Source of the DNA: Humulus lupulus
Lineage: Eukaryota; Streptophyta; Magnoliopsida; Rosales; Cannabaceae
Direction: 5' to 3'
DNA: 64,000 nucleotides
Assembly: GCF_963169125.1 (NCBI RefSeq)
Contig: NC_084802.1
Location: 13,516,896 to 13,580,895, forward strand
The position numbers and the translations under genes are program-made. Under the pieces are notes generated by a model, which was not told the origin of the DNA, did no database searches, and saw only the letters and a program-made list of their open reading frames with translations. Below are positions 13,636 to 25,450 of the stretch, in pieces. Numbering within the stretch: position 1 is the first letter of the stretch; each line of letters opens with the position of its first letter.

Positions 13636-13815
13636 ACTAGCTCAATATGGCTCGATAGGGCTCGATATGAGCTTGATGGAGGAGGGGGGTTGTATGAGCT
13701 CGACAGGGGCTCGATGGGGGAACGAGCTAGCATTGAGGTTAAATGTGTGAACTGGCTAGATATGAGCTTGATAGGAGCTCTACATGGCTCAATAGGGCTC
13801 GATATGAGCACGATG
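13636..13815 (+). repeat. Internal GCTCGATA repeat block
   Basis: Direct copies of GCTCGATAG and GCTCGATATGAGC resembling the left subterminal block. It sits at the junction between the ULP fragment and the transposase fragment and may mark the site where the interior of the element was deleted. Confidence 0.65.
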
Positions 13816-13853
13816 CACGCTTTTCAAACAGTACCCACAAGATCAATACCAAC

Positions 13854-15344
13854 TGTTTAACGCCCAAAACGTGCATCCACTAAGCGGTGGTTGTAGTATA
13901 GATCAAGCGGTCGATTCCACAAGGAGGCAAAGAAATAAAGTTAATCAATAAATAAAGTTTAGAGATAAATAATATGAGGAAAATAGAACAAGTGATATTT
14001 TTTGTTGTTTTTTAGATTTAAAGATTATAAATAAAGATAAACTAAAATGTGATGTAACAATAGATAACAAGTATGAAGGATCAAGAGTCACCAATATGCA
14101 TACTTATTTATTTGGTTCTTTGATTCATAAAAATTACACAAATTGGTAGTTCACATCCCAACTACTCATTTGGAAGATTTAACATTGAAGCACAAACATG
14201 TTTCACAAAAATGTATTCAAGTGATTACTATTCTTTACCATGGAAATATGAGATGAGTCTTATGAGAAATCTAAAAATAACATTATACCATTGGCAATAA
14301 TGCAATAAAAGATTTGACATAAAACCCTACTTTTACTATTTATAACATACATAGAAAGAGCATGACTAATTCTATATAGATTTTAGCAAAAGTAAATATA
14401 TATGAATGAGATGGAGAAAATGATAAAGATATTATCTATATTATTTTCACTAATTTGATAATACATAGAAAGTGCTTAACAAAATCTATATACTATTAGT
14501 AAACATAAATATAGATAACAATATGAATAAATAGAGATGAAAGAAAATAAATCACTTAAATATATAAACTTTAAGCCCACAGTGAATCAAAAATACCAAA
14601 CAAAGTCATAGTGCATATAGGATCATCATAACCTTCCTAAGAAGGTTAGCTTATTATGCTAGACATTCTCATGAAATTTTAGAGAGAAAATATGAGAAAT
14701 GAGACTAAAATTTGGTAGAGTTTTGCTACCTAAAAATTACATACTAAATGTGAAAGAAAAGTCTCTATATATAGAAGAAGAAAATGACTAAAAAGAAATT
14801 AAATTACAAATGGGGTCTACAAAATAAATTTGAAATCTTAATAATAAAATATGATTTTGAAAAATCAAATCTTATTATTAATATTAACCTAGTTATTTTA
14901 GTGAATGATCATTTTGCCCTTTTTCTAAAACACCACAAAATATGAGATTAAGAGCTCAAAATGGAAAGGTGCAAGACCCAAAACCCACAAAAATTGGGTT
15001 GAAAGGTGGCTGAAAATGTTGACCAAGTGCAGCCAATAGAGACGCGCCACAAGTCCAAGTGGTGGCAAGCTTGAGCTTGGGCTTGTTTGGGCTCATTTTG
15101 GGCCTAATCCCTTAAAAAATGCCACTTTTTCAACTATCTTTTTCACTTTTGATTCTTTCTTTCTTCTTTCTTTTTCTTTATGCCAAAATGTAACTTTAAT
15201 TCCTACAAAATAACAATAAATTAAATTATAATAAAATATTTTCATTTATAAAATAAATGATAATAATTCTATGGAAATATTAATTAAAACTTAATTTATT
15301 TTGACAATTAAAATCAACAAATGTGCATTTTTCACTACTAATCA
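13854..15344 (-). mobile_element. Solo LTR B, same family as solo LTR A, inverted
   Basis: On the plus strand it starts TGTTTAACGCCC and ends CACTACTAATCA, with exact CCAAC duplications at 13849-13853 and 15345-15349. Most of its length is the reverse complement of solo LTR A, including the shared segment around AAGTCATAGTGCATA. The LTR interrupts the 5' side of the transposase remnant. Confidence 0.88.
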
Positions 15345-15396
15345 CCAACAGTACCCACAAGATCTCCCACAAGATCTATTTCTGGAACAAAAGTGT

Positions 15397-17759
15397 TGTA
15401 ACGAACCAAATTTACTAATAAGGCTTAAGGGGCTCGATTAGTGTGCCGGGAGGGCATAACTGGATTATATGTGATTTAATGATTAAAAACATGTTATATG
15501 ATTATTTAGATATCTGCGATGCATGACTATGTGTATTAGTATGCATGTAGGCCCTGATTAGGTTAGAAGGGCATATTCGTAATTTTGGCCCGTTGAGGAC
15601 ATAACTGTAAATATCTGTGATAAATTGTTGAGACTACATTATTATGTGGATATATTTGTAACTTGTGACTCGAGGCGATCCTAGTGAGCGGTTTAGCGAA
15701 AAAGTCCTGAGGGTGTTTCTGGGAATTTAGGAAATATATTGGAGTCTATTTTGATATTGAGGAATATAATTGGTGATTAGTTAGGTGTCGGGAAGTAAAC
15801 AGTAAATATTAGAGACATTCGAAGAATTAGTGGGAATTGGGTGTAATGACTAAAATACCCTTAAGAGGTTTAAAAGCTTAGTTTTAAGTGGGAGGGCAAT
15901 ATGGTCTTTTGGTGTTTAGAATTAGAGTTAAGGGGTTATGCTGCTTTATGCCTTAGTGAATTATGTAGAAAGTCTTAGAAGACTGAAGAAAAGAAAGGAA
16001 ATAAGGAAAAAGGAAATAGAAGTCTCTCTCTCACGGTTTGAGGTTCTTCCTTCAAATCTTGGGGTCTTTTGGAACTAAAATTCAGAGGAGCTCTTGGCTA
16101 TGGCTATGCACTTGAGACCTTGATCAAGTTTGAGAGTTCAGCAAGGGTTAGGCATCCAATTAAGGTAAGATTTTGAGGTTGTTATGCAATTCTTGGTTTT
16201 GGTGTTGAATTGGTTTTCTAAGCTGAGTTTCTGTGGGAATTCTAGGGAATTAATTCTAAGGGTTTGAGGAGGTGAAGGCTAAAGAAGTGTGGAGGATAAC
16301 CTAGGTTGAATTCATCCATCAAAGGTAAGAAATCCTAGCTTTAAGTTTCATGATTTCAGTTGATTTCTGTTGAGTTTTTGAGCTCTAAGTTTAGCCATGG
16401 TGAATTCTGTGTTTTGGGGTGCATGTGAGTGAATTTTATATGGTTAGGTCATTTGGGGTGAGTTGGAAATGTTGGTAGGCTTGTTTTGATGTTTGGTTGA
16501 AGTTTGGAAGAGTTTTGGAAAGGTTTGGCTCGGAGAAAATTGAAGGAAGAAAAAACAGGGTTTGCTGTGCTGTGACTAGCGCTGTAGCGCTAGCCTTTGG
16601 GCGCTACAGCGCTAGGCCTTGTGGTCTGGGGCATTTTTGGCTCTGGTTGTAGTGCTGTAGTGCCCACTTTAGGGCGCTGTAGCGCTACCCTGTTCCCAGA
16701 AGGGGATTTTTGGGTTATTTCTTAGGGTTTTTGCCCGGGGGCTCGGGGTTTGATTCCACCACCCCGTTTGGTGGAATTAGGGCTTCCCGAGGGCTCGGGA
16801 TTGGTCCCGAGGCTAGGTTTTTGAATTGAAGTTTGGAGTTGGTTCTAACTTGTAACCGTGACTAGGTGTACGCAAGGGCTCGGATGGGATTGTGCTTGAG
16901 GGTTGAATTGAACAAAGCTATTGGAATCTAAAGATAAGAAACTGCACCCGATTATGTGTTAATGATGGGACTAAGAGCTCCCTATACATGAATTGTGTCA
17001 TAGATGGTATTATGCCATGGGACACGTGATTAGCAACCTAAGAGTGCCATAATCAATATTTGCGCACAGGGCGCGGCTCGACCACTGGTAGCTAAGGACA
17101 ACTTAATATTCACAGAGCTCGGTTTAAGCGGGCCGGAGTCAGTGGGGTAAATAGAGGGTGCGGCTTAAAGACGTTGACCCTGTTTATTATGTGAATTGAT
17201 TATAAATGTTTAAAGATGAGTTTGATATACTGAATATCTATTTATTTGAACACTATGGATTGTTGAGTTTATGGCTATGCATTATGAGTTGCTTGATTGC
17301 TGGTTTGCAAATTGATTACTTAATGATTATGCTCTGTTATCTGGTTTCTTGCTAGGCCTTGGCTCACGAGTGCTACGTGGTGCAGGTAAAGGCAAGGGCA
17401 AAGTGGACCAGTCCTGAGATGGAGAGCTTTGGGGCTGAATGTACATAGTCACTGATCAGCCGCCACGGCCGAGGAGTGGTACAGGACGAGAAAAACCTAA
17501 TTGTCTGTTTTGCCTTAGAGTGGCTAGTAATTGTATTTTAATCCTAAATTTTTGTAAACTGTCTTTTAACTTTACTACTTCTGGCTACTCATGTAAGAAA
17601 ATGTTTAATTATAAGAAATGAAACTTTTGAGACCAAAATATTTTAACCCTAGTTCAACTGTAGTTTCAGTAACACGTTTCTAACTAAATTACTTGATAAA
17701 CAAGTCTTGCACCTTTATAAACACATAGTGTAACGGTCTTGGCTATCCAGGGCGTTACA
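15397..17759 (+). mobile_element. Gypsy-type solo LTR (TGTAACGA family), TSD AGTGT
   Basis: Begins TGTAACGAACCAAATTTAC and ends TATCCAGGGCGTTACA, flanked by perfect AGTGT at 15392-15396 and 17760-17764. No protein motif is present in its 2.36 kb. The TGTAACG...CGTTACA ends are typical of several plant gypsy families, probably chromovirus-like. It holds a striking cluster of AGCGCTGTAGCGCT palindromes at about 16577-16692. Confidence 0.82.
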
Positions 17760-17764
17760 AGTGT

Positions 17765-18118
17765 CCACCTCACTATGAACTTTATTAACATTAGGACTGG
17801 GAGTGGAATATGGATATGAAATGACAATCTTCTTAAAAGGAGTGACACACAAGGCAATCTTTTATTTCGCTGTTACTCCTAAGAATGCGCGAACACCAAT
17901 ATCACTTTCAACATGAACCAGTGCAAATGGTTGGTCGTCGCATGTGTAAGGAACCTCCAATTTCAACCCATACATCTGTTTATCAACATGAAGTTCCTTG
18001 TGTAATATGTCAAGAAGTTGCAAGTGTGTTACGTCATTCTCCATCGATATCACCGTGCATTAAGCATCCTTAAAAATCCTCTTCCGCCCTTCTATTTCCC
18101 AAACACCATTGTAAGATA
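17765..18118 (-). pseudogene. MuDR-type MULE transposase, N-terminal remnant
   Basis: Minus-strand frame reading FVSYNGVWEIEGRKRIFKD, then MENDVTHLQLLDIL, LKLEVPYTCDDQPFALVH and DIGVRAFLGVTAK, interrupted by a stop after the last motif and continuing with CVTPFKKIVISYPYSTP. These are familiar phrases from the N-terminal region of plant MuDR-like transposases. The frame would continue across the two LTRs toward 13850 (VPEIDLVGDLVGTV) and then stops. The DDE catalytic core and SWIM zinc finger are missing. Confidence 0.65.
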
Positions 18119-18214
18119 CAAAAAACGTAAACAGTGGAACTTGTGATGGAAAAAACCAAGAAATTGTTAAAAAAAAAATTAAAAAGAAATATATTGAGTT
18201 GTAATCGAACCTAC

Positions 18215-18555
18215 ATCGAGCTTTATCGAGCTTTTATCGAATCTACATCGAGCAACAAGTTTTTAAACCGAACATAACCCTAACCAAACATTTCATCAAT
18301 CCCCTATCGAGAACTAATCGAGCAACATCGAGATCTTAACATAACCTACAACATATGTCTATTATAAAGCCCCTATCGAGAGACTACTAAGCCAAATAGT
18401 CTAGGGTCCAATCGAAACCCTATCAAGAAATAAATGCTAAACCTATCGAGCTATCATCGAGCCACTATCGAGCAACATCGAGCTCATGACTTAACAATCT
18501 TCTACATATCATCAATCCCCTATCGAGTTGTTATCGAGCTCCTATCGAGCAAAAA
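18215..18555 (-). repeat. Right subterminal TATCGAGC repeats of the MULE
   Basis: Roughly fifteen copies of TATCGAGC or CATCGAGC, the inverse of the left block, within a repeating text such as AACCCCTATCGAGAACTAATC. They support the long-TIR interpretation. Confidence 0.78.
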
Positions 18556-18616
18556 TGTTGCAGAAAACGCAAAAAACCCATAAAAACGCAACTCGTGAAA
18601 TCTATCTAACAAATCC

Positions 18617-19150
18617 TAGGGATGTTCATTGGTCGATTTGGGCGGGTTGGGTGGATTTTTGACAAACTCAAACTTATAATAGGGTTAGTACTTTTCAACC
18701 CGTAACACACCCATTTAAAAAAAAATTGAAGTTCAACCTGACCGTCGGTTTGGGCGGGTTAACCCGACCATCGGTTTGGGCAAGCTAACCTGCCCAAACC
18801 GCCGAATTTTTTTTTAAAAATTTTTTTTCTAAAAAAATAATTTTCACTAATTTTTTTGTACTATTTTCTCTATTTTTAGTGTAACTAAAATAATTGTTAC
18901 TTTAAAATATAGGACTTTCTTATAAAAAAAATTTGATTTCAATTTAGTTTTATATATGTATAATTAATAATTAAATAAATATAAAATAAAAATATATATA
19001 TACAAATTCTTAATTGGGCGGATCGAGTTCCATTTGGTAGTTTGAAATGAAGGTCGGGTTTTTCAAGTTGCATTTTTTGTCACTTTTTTGGGGTTGGTTT
19101 GGGGGGGGTACTCAGGTTGGGTGGGTTGCAAATTTTTTTGCACATCCCTA
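18617..19150. mobile_element. MITE-like element with TAGGGATGT ends
   Basis: Starts TAGGGATGTTCATTGG and ends TTGCACATCCCTA, giving short inverted ends. GC-rich GGGCGGGTTGGG-type tracts lie near both ends with an AT-rich centre. It splits the right MULE arm. A TA duplication is possible, but no 8-bp duplication was found, so the superfamily is left open. Confidence 0.55.
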
Positions 19151-19536
19151 ATAGACTCAGATTTGTTCAAAATAGCCAGAAAAAAAAGTAAACAAACAAC
19201 ACTCAACACAAAAAAATGAACAATTTTCTTATCCATGATTTTTCTCCTCCAAAATCCCTTAAAATGGATGTTGTCTTTGATATTGTGGGCTTTATAGAGA
19301 CAATAGAAATGACTAACAACGATTTCAGCAAAATATTTGGCACTGACTGTAGGTTTTGGTGAGGGTTTCGTGCGAGAGAAAGAGAGAGGAAGAAATAATT
19401 TTGGTGTTCTTGATATAATAGGAGAGATATTTTGAGTAGATGGAGAATATTAAGCATCAGAATGAAAGAGTAAATAGTGATGATTTTTTTTTTTGTAATA
19501 GTAGACTATGAAGCATAAATAGTAAAATTTCCCCTT

Positions 19537-20823
19537 GAGTAAGACTTTTTTTAAAGAAAAAATAAGACATTTTTTTAGCATAAAATAAAATAAGGCATTG
19601 TTATGTATTAATTTACAAAACACTTGTCAATAAGAACTTCATATATAAATATATCACACTTTATAATGATGCATAATTTATATTATTTATATTTCTAAAA
19701 GACCAATAATCATTAAGTGTCCCTTTCAAAAATAAAAATAAAAATCATTAAGTAACATAATGGTCCATAAATTTCTTCCAGCAAGTAAAACTCAATTAAA
19801 AATCGTAAATGCCTAAAAATTATTATTAATTCATTAGCTTTCTATTCCATTGAATACTACTCTCCCAACAGTGGCAGTTGCAATGGCAATGGAAACAGGT
19901 AAAATTAATATCACCAAATGAATAAACCATTATCATCATTACAATCTAATTAACAAATAGTGGCGAGTGAGGGATCACTCTTCATAGCATAGCAGAGGAC
20001 ATGCCCTGAGTGAGTGCCACATATTTCTTTTTGCTCCAAATTCAATTTTAAATAAAACTAATCTTATGGAGATTATCCATAAAAAAATTGCTTGACTTTG
20101 ATTGGTGAGTTTGAAGGCCAGGCTTGATGAGTCCCAATTCTTATTCCTTTTTCGTATAGTGTTTGGAATAAATAATTTGTATAGTGAATGCCAGAGCTTT
20201 TTTGGTTGCATGAGCTGAGTGGTCAAACGCCAAAGAAAGGCAGTGCTCCATGGTTCATCCCGTGCGTGGTAAAGTTGAGAGAAAGAAAAATGGACTTTCG
20301 GCCCTTGAACTCACTCAAAACTAAACCCTATATTTAAAACAAAAATTAAAAATCAATCTACTCTAACACTAAACCATCCAACATTCTCATGTTCATGTAA
20401 GATTTGTTTTTCCCGTAAAAAAAATGGACAGTAAGAGTAAATTTACTCTATGAAATGATAATGTAAATATATAATAACTTCTTATTCAACCATTTTTCAA
20501 GATTATATTTTTGGAAAATCTTGCATAAAATTTCCATTAGCAAATATGTAGAATACTTTCGAACTTAATTTTGAAGTCTCACACAAAAGGACTCGTAACA
20601 TTGATTACTACTATTAAGCCAACACTCGTCCGAACTTGGTAAAATGCATTAAAAGATATTTGATCTTCACCGGCAACAGCAACAGCAACAAAAATAATAA
20701 TAACGACATTTGCAGCAAAAATACCAAATATGTCTTCATTTTTACTTCAGAAACCAACAGCATTGGCTAGAAGCTTATAGTACAAGAGTTAGCTTACAAT
20801 TAAATTAGGTAGAAAAAAATACA
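19537..20823. other. Intergenic stretch, nothing recognised
   Basis: AT-rich DNA between the MULE and the array. Short open frames exist but show no domain, codon pattern or splice structure I could defend. The array unit arms do not occur here, so the array border near 20.82 kb is fairly sharp. Confidence 0.5.
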
Positions 20824-21167
20824 GCCTTCAGATCTTGTAGCAAAATTTCCACTCAGATGGCTTAACACCAAAACCACTACAACCACCACCACCACCACCA
20901 CCACCACCACCACCGACATTCACCGCAACCACCTTCAGATGCAGATCATCACCGTCAACAGCAACAACAACAACAATAATAATAGGGGATATTTGCAACA
21001 AAAATACAAAATCTTTGCTGATGGCTACACAAAATATGCACCAATACATTACATACTGATAGGACGTGTAGGGGCATGGTGGCTTATGGCGAGTATCAAT
21101 GGTGGTAGGGGCAGAAAGATGGAAGATCAAAATGAAAACTCAATGCAACAAAATGTCATCATCAGGC
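20824..21167 (-). repeat. Array unit 1 (family P)
   Basis: Minus strand opens GCCTGATGATGAC and closes ATCTGAAGGC. The changed outer pair (GCCT with AGGC) is compensatory relative to the usual GCCC/GGGC. Centre holds a long CCACCA run. Confidence 0.6.
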
Positions 21168-21447
21168 GTTAAAAAATTATTTGATAAATATTTGAGCAGC
21201 CAATATATATATATAAACAAAACAAGAATGCAATGCAAACAGATTAAGTTCATTGAAACGAAACCATTCAAAAGCATAATAGAAAAGGTAAATGCTCACA
21301 ATACAGACTGAGATGGCATTGTTAAGTAGTAGTGGTCAAATACAAAATCTTCATTAACACATTTGAATGCAACAAAATAGCATTATAAAAGATCAAATAG
21401 AAACATACATAAATATTCAAAAGAGTATATTTGCTCAGTCGAACAAA

Positions 21448-21670
21448 GCCCTCAGATCTCATAGCCAATCTGGTGATTAGCAGTATAACATGAAGAATTT
21501 TCATTATGAACCTTGTTATACCATCCAAGAGAGAGAAAACGAGATATATACGAGTATTGTTAAGGAGCAAATGGCATGCTAAGGAGCAAACGAGTAGGAC
21601 AGATGTAACAAAGCTCATGATGCAAAACCATGAAGCTGCTTCCCACAATGAGTTTTTCCATCAAATGGCC
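21448..21670 (-). repeat. Array unit 2 (family Q)
   Basis: Opens GGCCATTTGATGGAA and closes ATCTGAGGGC; the outer stem is weakened by an insertion-like change at the 5' side. Confidence 0.55.
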
Positions 21671-21776
21671 AAAAACATGTAAAGCACGGGATACCTGAAC
21701 AGTATCTTACTGTATTATATCCCCTAATGTTGTAAACCTCCATACGCTAAAGTTATATCAAAAAAAATACTAATAT

Positions 21777-21850
21777 GCCCTCAGAGATTACAGTTATAAA
21801 TTTCATGAAAATTCATTAAAAACCAATCACATCCTCAAGGCATACCACCA
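21777..21850 (-). repeat. Array unit 3, half unit (family R, CTGA arm only)
   Basis: Carries the ...ATCTCTGAGGGC arm; the TGATGA arm is missing. About 950 bp without any unit follow, so a deletion or replacement probably removed it. Confidence 0.5.
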
Positions 21851-22806
21851 CCAAAAACAAGATAAAAATAATAATGATAGAGTAAAATAGTATACATAAT
21901 CAACAAAAGTTGCACCGTAGAGGACAAACTAACAGAGAAGAAAATAACATACCAGTAATTTGAGATATCAATTGCAGGCCCTGGCATTAAAAAGGAAGCA
22001 AAGATGGAAAGGTTTATGCTGATGATAGTAAATTTTGCCAGCAAATTAAACAGAAATTTAAGAATTAACAAGAAATAATAAGTAAATTTATTCTGACAGT
22101 ATCCTTAAGTATTTCAAATAAGTTGAGTTCAAAGTAAACAATTTGTTTTTCTTATGAAACTTTAAAATTATTTTCCTGATTCTGCAATAAAAATTTGATG
22201 GCAAAAACAATCAAAGAAGAAATATCAAAAACAATTTGATAAAAATTTGATGAATCTCACCTCAATATCTCTCTTGCAGGTAATCCGATTTCAACAATTC
22301 CACACATTCATCCAACACCTCCATCTGATTATCCCTCTTCAGGCCCATCACAGGTCACTGGTTCTGATACCAATTGAGAGGATTTCCAACCAAGTTAGTT
22401 AGAACAGAGACAATAGTACAGAGCTGAATAAGAATTTCAGACAATTGTATTGAAAAATAGTCAGGATTTCGAGAACCTGAATTCTCTTCCAAGGGAATAA
22501 AACTTACTCAATTTAGCATTTATTCTACTCACTCAGTAGCACAACAAGTGCACTCTACACCTCAGCCCCACCATACACAATCCATGCACACACCCGAGCA
22601 CTCTAACTAACTCTCCTCTACTGGTTCTTTCCCTATTGCTCACCTGGCATTCTTAACCCCCTTTCTTGTGTACACGTAGGTAAGTGGAGGCCTATCATAA
22701 ACCCAATTCAACAAGTTCATCAGGCAGCTTCACTTGGATAAAAATAATTATTAATTGAGAACCAAAAAAAAAAAAAAGAACCTACAAAGAGAACAACAAT
22801 ATCAAA

Positions 22807-23014
22807 GCCCTCAGACTTTGTAGCAAAACTTGCATTATAATGTAATCACATCATCCAGAAGGGTCCACTACCACTACGACCACCACCACAACCAAACAGC
22901 AATAATAACAGGAGTAATGATATGTGAATGGAACCTTTGGAGGCTTATGGTGAGTGGGAGCAGAAAGATAAAACCAAACAGAGGACTCAAAGCATAAAAT
23001 TGTCATTATCAAGC
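22807..23014 (-). repeat. Array unit 4 (family P)
   Basis: Opens GCTTGATAATGACAA and closes AGTCTGAGGGC. Its CTGA-side arm belongs to a second P subtype (TTGTAGCAAAACTTGC on the plus strand) shared with units 11 and 25. Confidence 0.55.
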
Positions 23015-23332
23015 AAAAGGAAAAAAAAGTTCATAATTTGAAAAGCAAAAATGGCCTGAAACAGATATAGACAAAAAAACAAAACCAATGTATACAAGAT
23101 GCACTGCAAACAGATTCAAGTTAATTGACACAAAATCATCAAAAGGCATCATAGAATAGTAATCTAAAGTGAAATGGCATTGTGAAGTGGTGGTTATAGA
23201 CATGCATCCACCACATACTGAAAGAGTAAATAAAATCATGCACAGAAAGACAGGTGAAACAACAATAGAGCATTATAAAAAAATGCATTAAAAACTTCAA
23301 TATTCAAAACGGTAGATGAATGGACAATGAAA

Positions 23333-23567
23333 GCCCTCAGATCTCATAGCACATCTGGTCATTACAGTATAACATGAGAATTTTCATTACAAGCCTTAAG
23401 AGCACTCTCAATAGATAATGTGAAATAGATATTTCCTGGAGAGAGAAAGAGAGAGAAATACACACACACACATATATATATATAGAGAGAAAGAGTTTAT
23501 TAAGTAACAAGGCTTACAATGCAAAACCATGAAACCGCTTCACAAAATGAGTTTTCCATCACTGGGC
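23333..23567 (-). repeat. Array unit 5 (family Q)
   Basis: Opens GCCCAGTGATGGAA and closes ATCTGAGGGC; centre has GAGCACTCTCAATAG and a CA/TA microsatellite, marking the second Q subtype. Confidence 0.6.
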
Positions 23568-23657
23568 GAAAAAACATAGATCTTCATTTTGACTTCATAT
23601 GGACCAAACAAGTTAATATTTCGTAGCTATTTAATCATATGATCTTGATAGATAAAT

Positions 23658-23930
23658 GCCATCAGAGATTGCTAAAATTTCATGAACATTGAAAATTCAT
23701 AAAAACTAATCACATCTCAAGGTTTAAACAAAGCCACTTCAACTACCATCATCGACATGAGAAAGTAATAATAATGATTGTATTTATAAGTGTGTAATGT
23801 TTGGGTGACAATAAATATTGGACTTTTGGAGATGATGCTGTGTACCGAAGATGGTGGGAGCAGGAAAGATGGAGGTTAAAAATGAAATCAATGCGCACAT
23901 ATCAATACAAAAAAAATCTCATCATCAGGC
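23658..23930 (-). repeat. Array unit 6 (family R)
   Basis: Opens GCCTGATGATGAGA with an exact ATGATGA box; closes CTCTGATGGC. Confidence 0.6.
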
Positions 23931-24543
23931 AAACTTTGAACTTTTAATCACCATATCCCGAAAGTAACTAGCTAATACAAAAGATTTAACACAATTTAGT
24001 AAAACAAAAAACATATTTGAAATTCAAAAGTAACAAGTATTACAAAAATAAAAAATATCATGATGTTACCAACAATAATGAAGAAAATTCTCGATGAAAA
24101 CTCGTGGAATTAACTATAAACTACCAACATTTTCATCAGAGTTAATTAAACAACAATCCTTAAATTAAAACAAGAACAGACTAAGGGGGAATTAGACACC
24201 CTCCAAATTCTTTACTAGGCAATACACAGATTGAGTTAAGTTCTTTCGCTTTTCAGCACAGAAAGAAAATCATTAGAAGAAAAGATCACGCATGAATCAA
24301 AATGGAAAATTACTGCTTCTTTTTAATTTCTACTCTATTACTGTTGTATGGCTATATTCAAAAACCACATTTATTAAAAAACTAAATGCATAACACTAAA
24401 AATATTCAGAGATGTTCAAATGAATGCTGTATCATAGACAGTAAACCAAAATGGACTGGTAAACATACAAGGGTTAGTTTACAATAAATTGAGGTAGAAA
24501 CTACAAGAATAATAATTAAAAAAAAAACAACAACAATATGAGC

Positions 24544-24840
24544 GCCCTCAGATCTTACTGCACAATTTTCAATCACATCATCCAAATGGCTTTACACCAA
24601 TACCACTACAACTACCACCACAGACATTTACCGCAAACTCCTTTGAAAGGAGATCATCACCACCACCACCAACAACAACAATAATAATAATAATAATAAG
24701 AGTAAAGATATGTGCACACAAATATGCACCAAAACATCACATAGGGCACTGGTGGCTTATGGTGAGTATCAATGATGGAAGGAGCGGAAAGATGGACGAT
24801 CAAAAAGAAAACTTATTGCAACAAAATGTCATCATCAGGC
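24544..24840 (-). repeat. Array unit 7 (family P)
   Basis: Opens GCCTGATGATGACA and closes ATCTGAGGGC; U-G wobble possible in the outer stem. Centre has CCACCA and AAT runs. Confidence 0.6.
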
Positions 24841-25093
24841 ATTAAAAAGTATAGATAATGATGAGGAGCCAAATATCATATAGCCTGCAAAATGATTAAC
24901 TTCTGCAAAGTAGTGGTCAAATACAAAACCAAAACCTACTAGAAAGCAAATTTCTAGTTACTAATAACAAAGATAATCATTAGAAAAATGCAACTCAAGA
25001 CCTTTAATAACACATCTGATTAACTGGAAGCATTATAAAAACATGAAGAAACAAACATGAATATTCAAAAGAGTAAATGATCAGTAAAAGAAA

Positions 25094-25338
25094 GCCCTCA
25101 GATCTCATAGCTAATATGGTCATTAACAGTATAACATGAGAATTTTCATTACATTTGAGCCTTACTACATGTCCAACCACCCTACGAGAGAGAGAGAGAG
25201 AGAGATAAATATAAGAGTGTTGCTATTAGGCACCATAGAGTAAAGAAGAGAAAGATGCAGAGACAGAGACAGATGTAACAAGGCTCATGATGCAAACCAT
25301 GGAACTGCTTCCCAAAATGAGTTTTTCCATCACAGGAC
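25094..25338 (-). repeat. Array unit 8 (family Q)
   Basis: Opens GTCCTGTGATGGAA and closes ATCTGAGGGC; GUCC/GGGC still pairs by wobble. Inner stem GAGCCTTGTTACAT with its partner is well kept. Confidence 0.6.
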
Positions 25339-25450
25339 AAAAAACAAGTAAAGCACGTGAAACCTAAAAAACCACATAAACAATATCTTGACATAATACG
25401 TCCCCTGATCTTGTAAACCTCCAAACGTTAAAGTTATACATCCTATACAT

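Larger units (their letters stand above)
6833..19536. mobile_element. Degenerate Mutator-like element (MULE) with ULP-like cargo
   Basis: The left end begins GGTAAATTTCACTATC (about 6833). The reverse complement of the right end begins GGGAAATTTTACTATTTA (about 19536), and both continue to a shared ACTATTAC. Inside each end lie inverted blocks of GCTCGATA-type repeats. Between them are a DUF1985/ULP-like reading frame (plus) and a MuDR-type transposase N-terminus (minus), the combination known from ULP-carrying plant MULEs. Both genes contain stops and lack their catalytic parts, so the element cannot be autonomous. No clean 9-bp target duplication was found; flanks share only CTTGA. Removing later insertions leaves about 4.5 kb of original element. 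Confidence 0.65.

Noticed and set aside
13827..15364. 18-bp direct repeat AACAGTACCCACAAGATC flanking solo LTR B, first read as a target duplication
   Set aside because: The LTR ends and a CCAAC duplication fit better; the 18-bp repeat is a short tandem repeat already present in the transposase sequence.
21322..21648. Minus-strand open frame of 108 codons across array unit 2, and similar frames in other units
   Set aside because: Frames are not kept between copies; nucleotide arms are conserved, not a reading frame, and microsatellites shift the phase.
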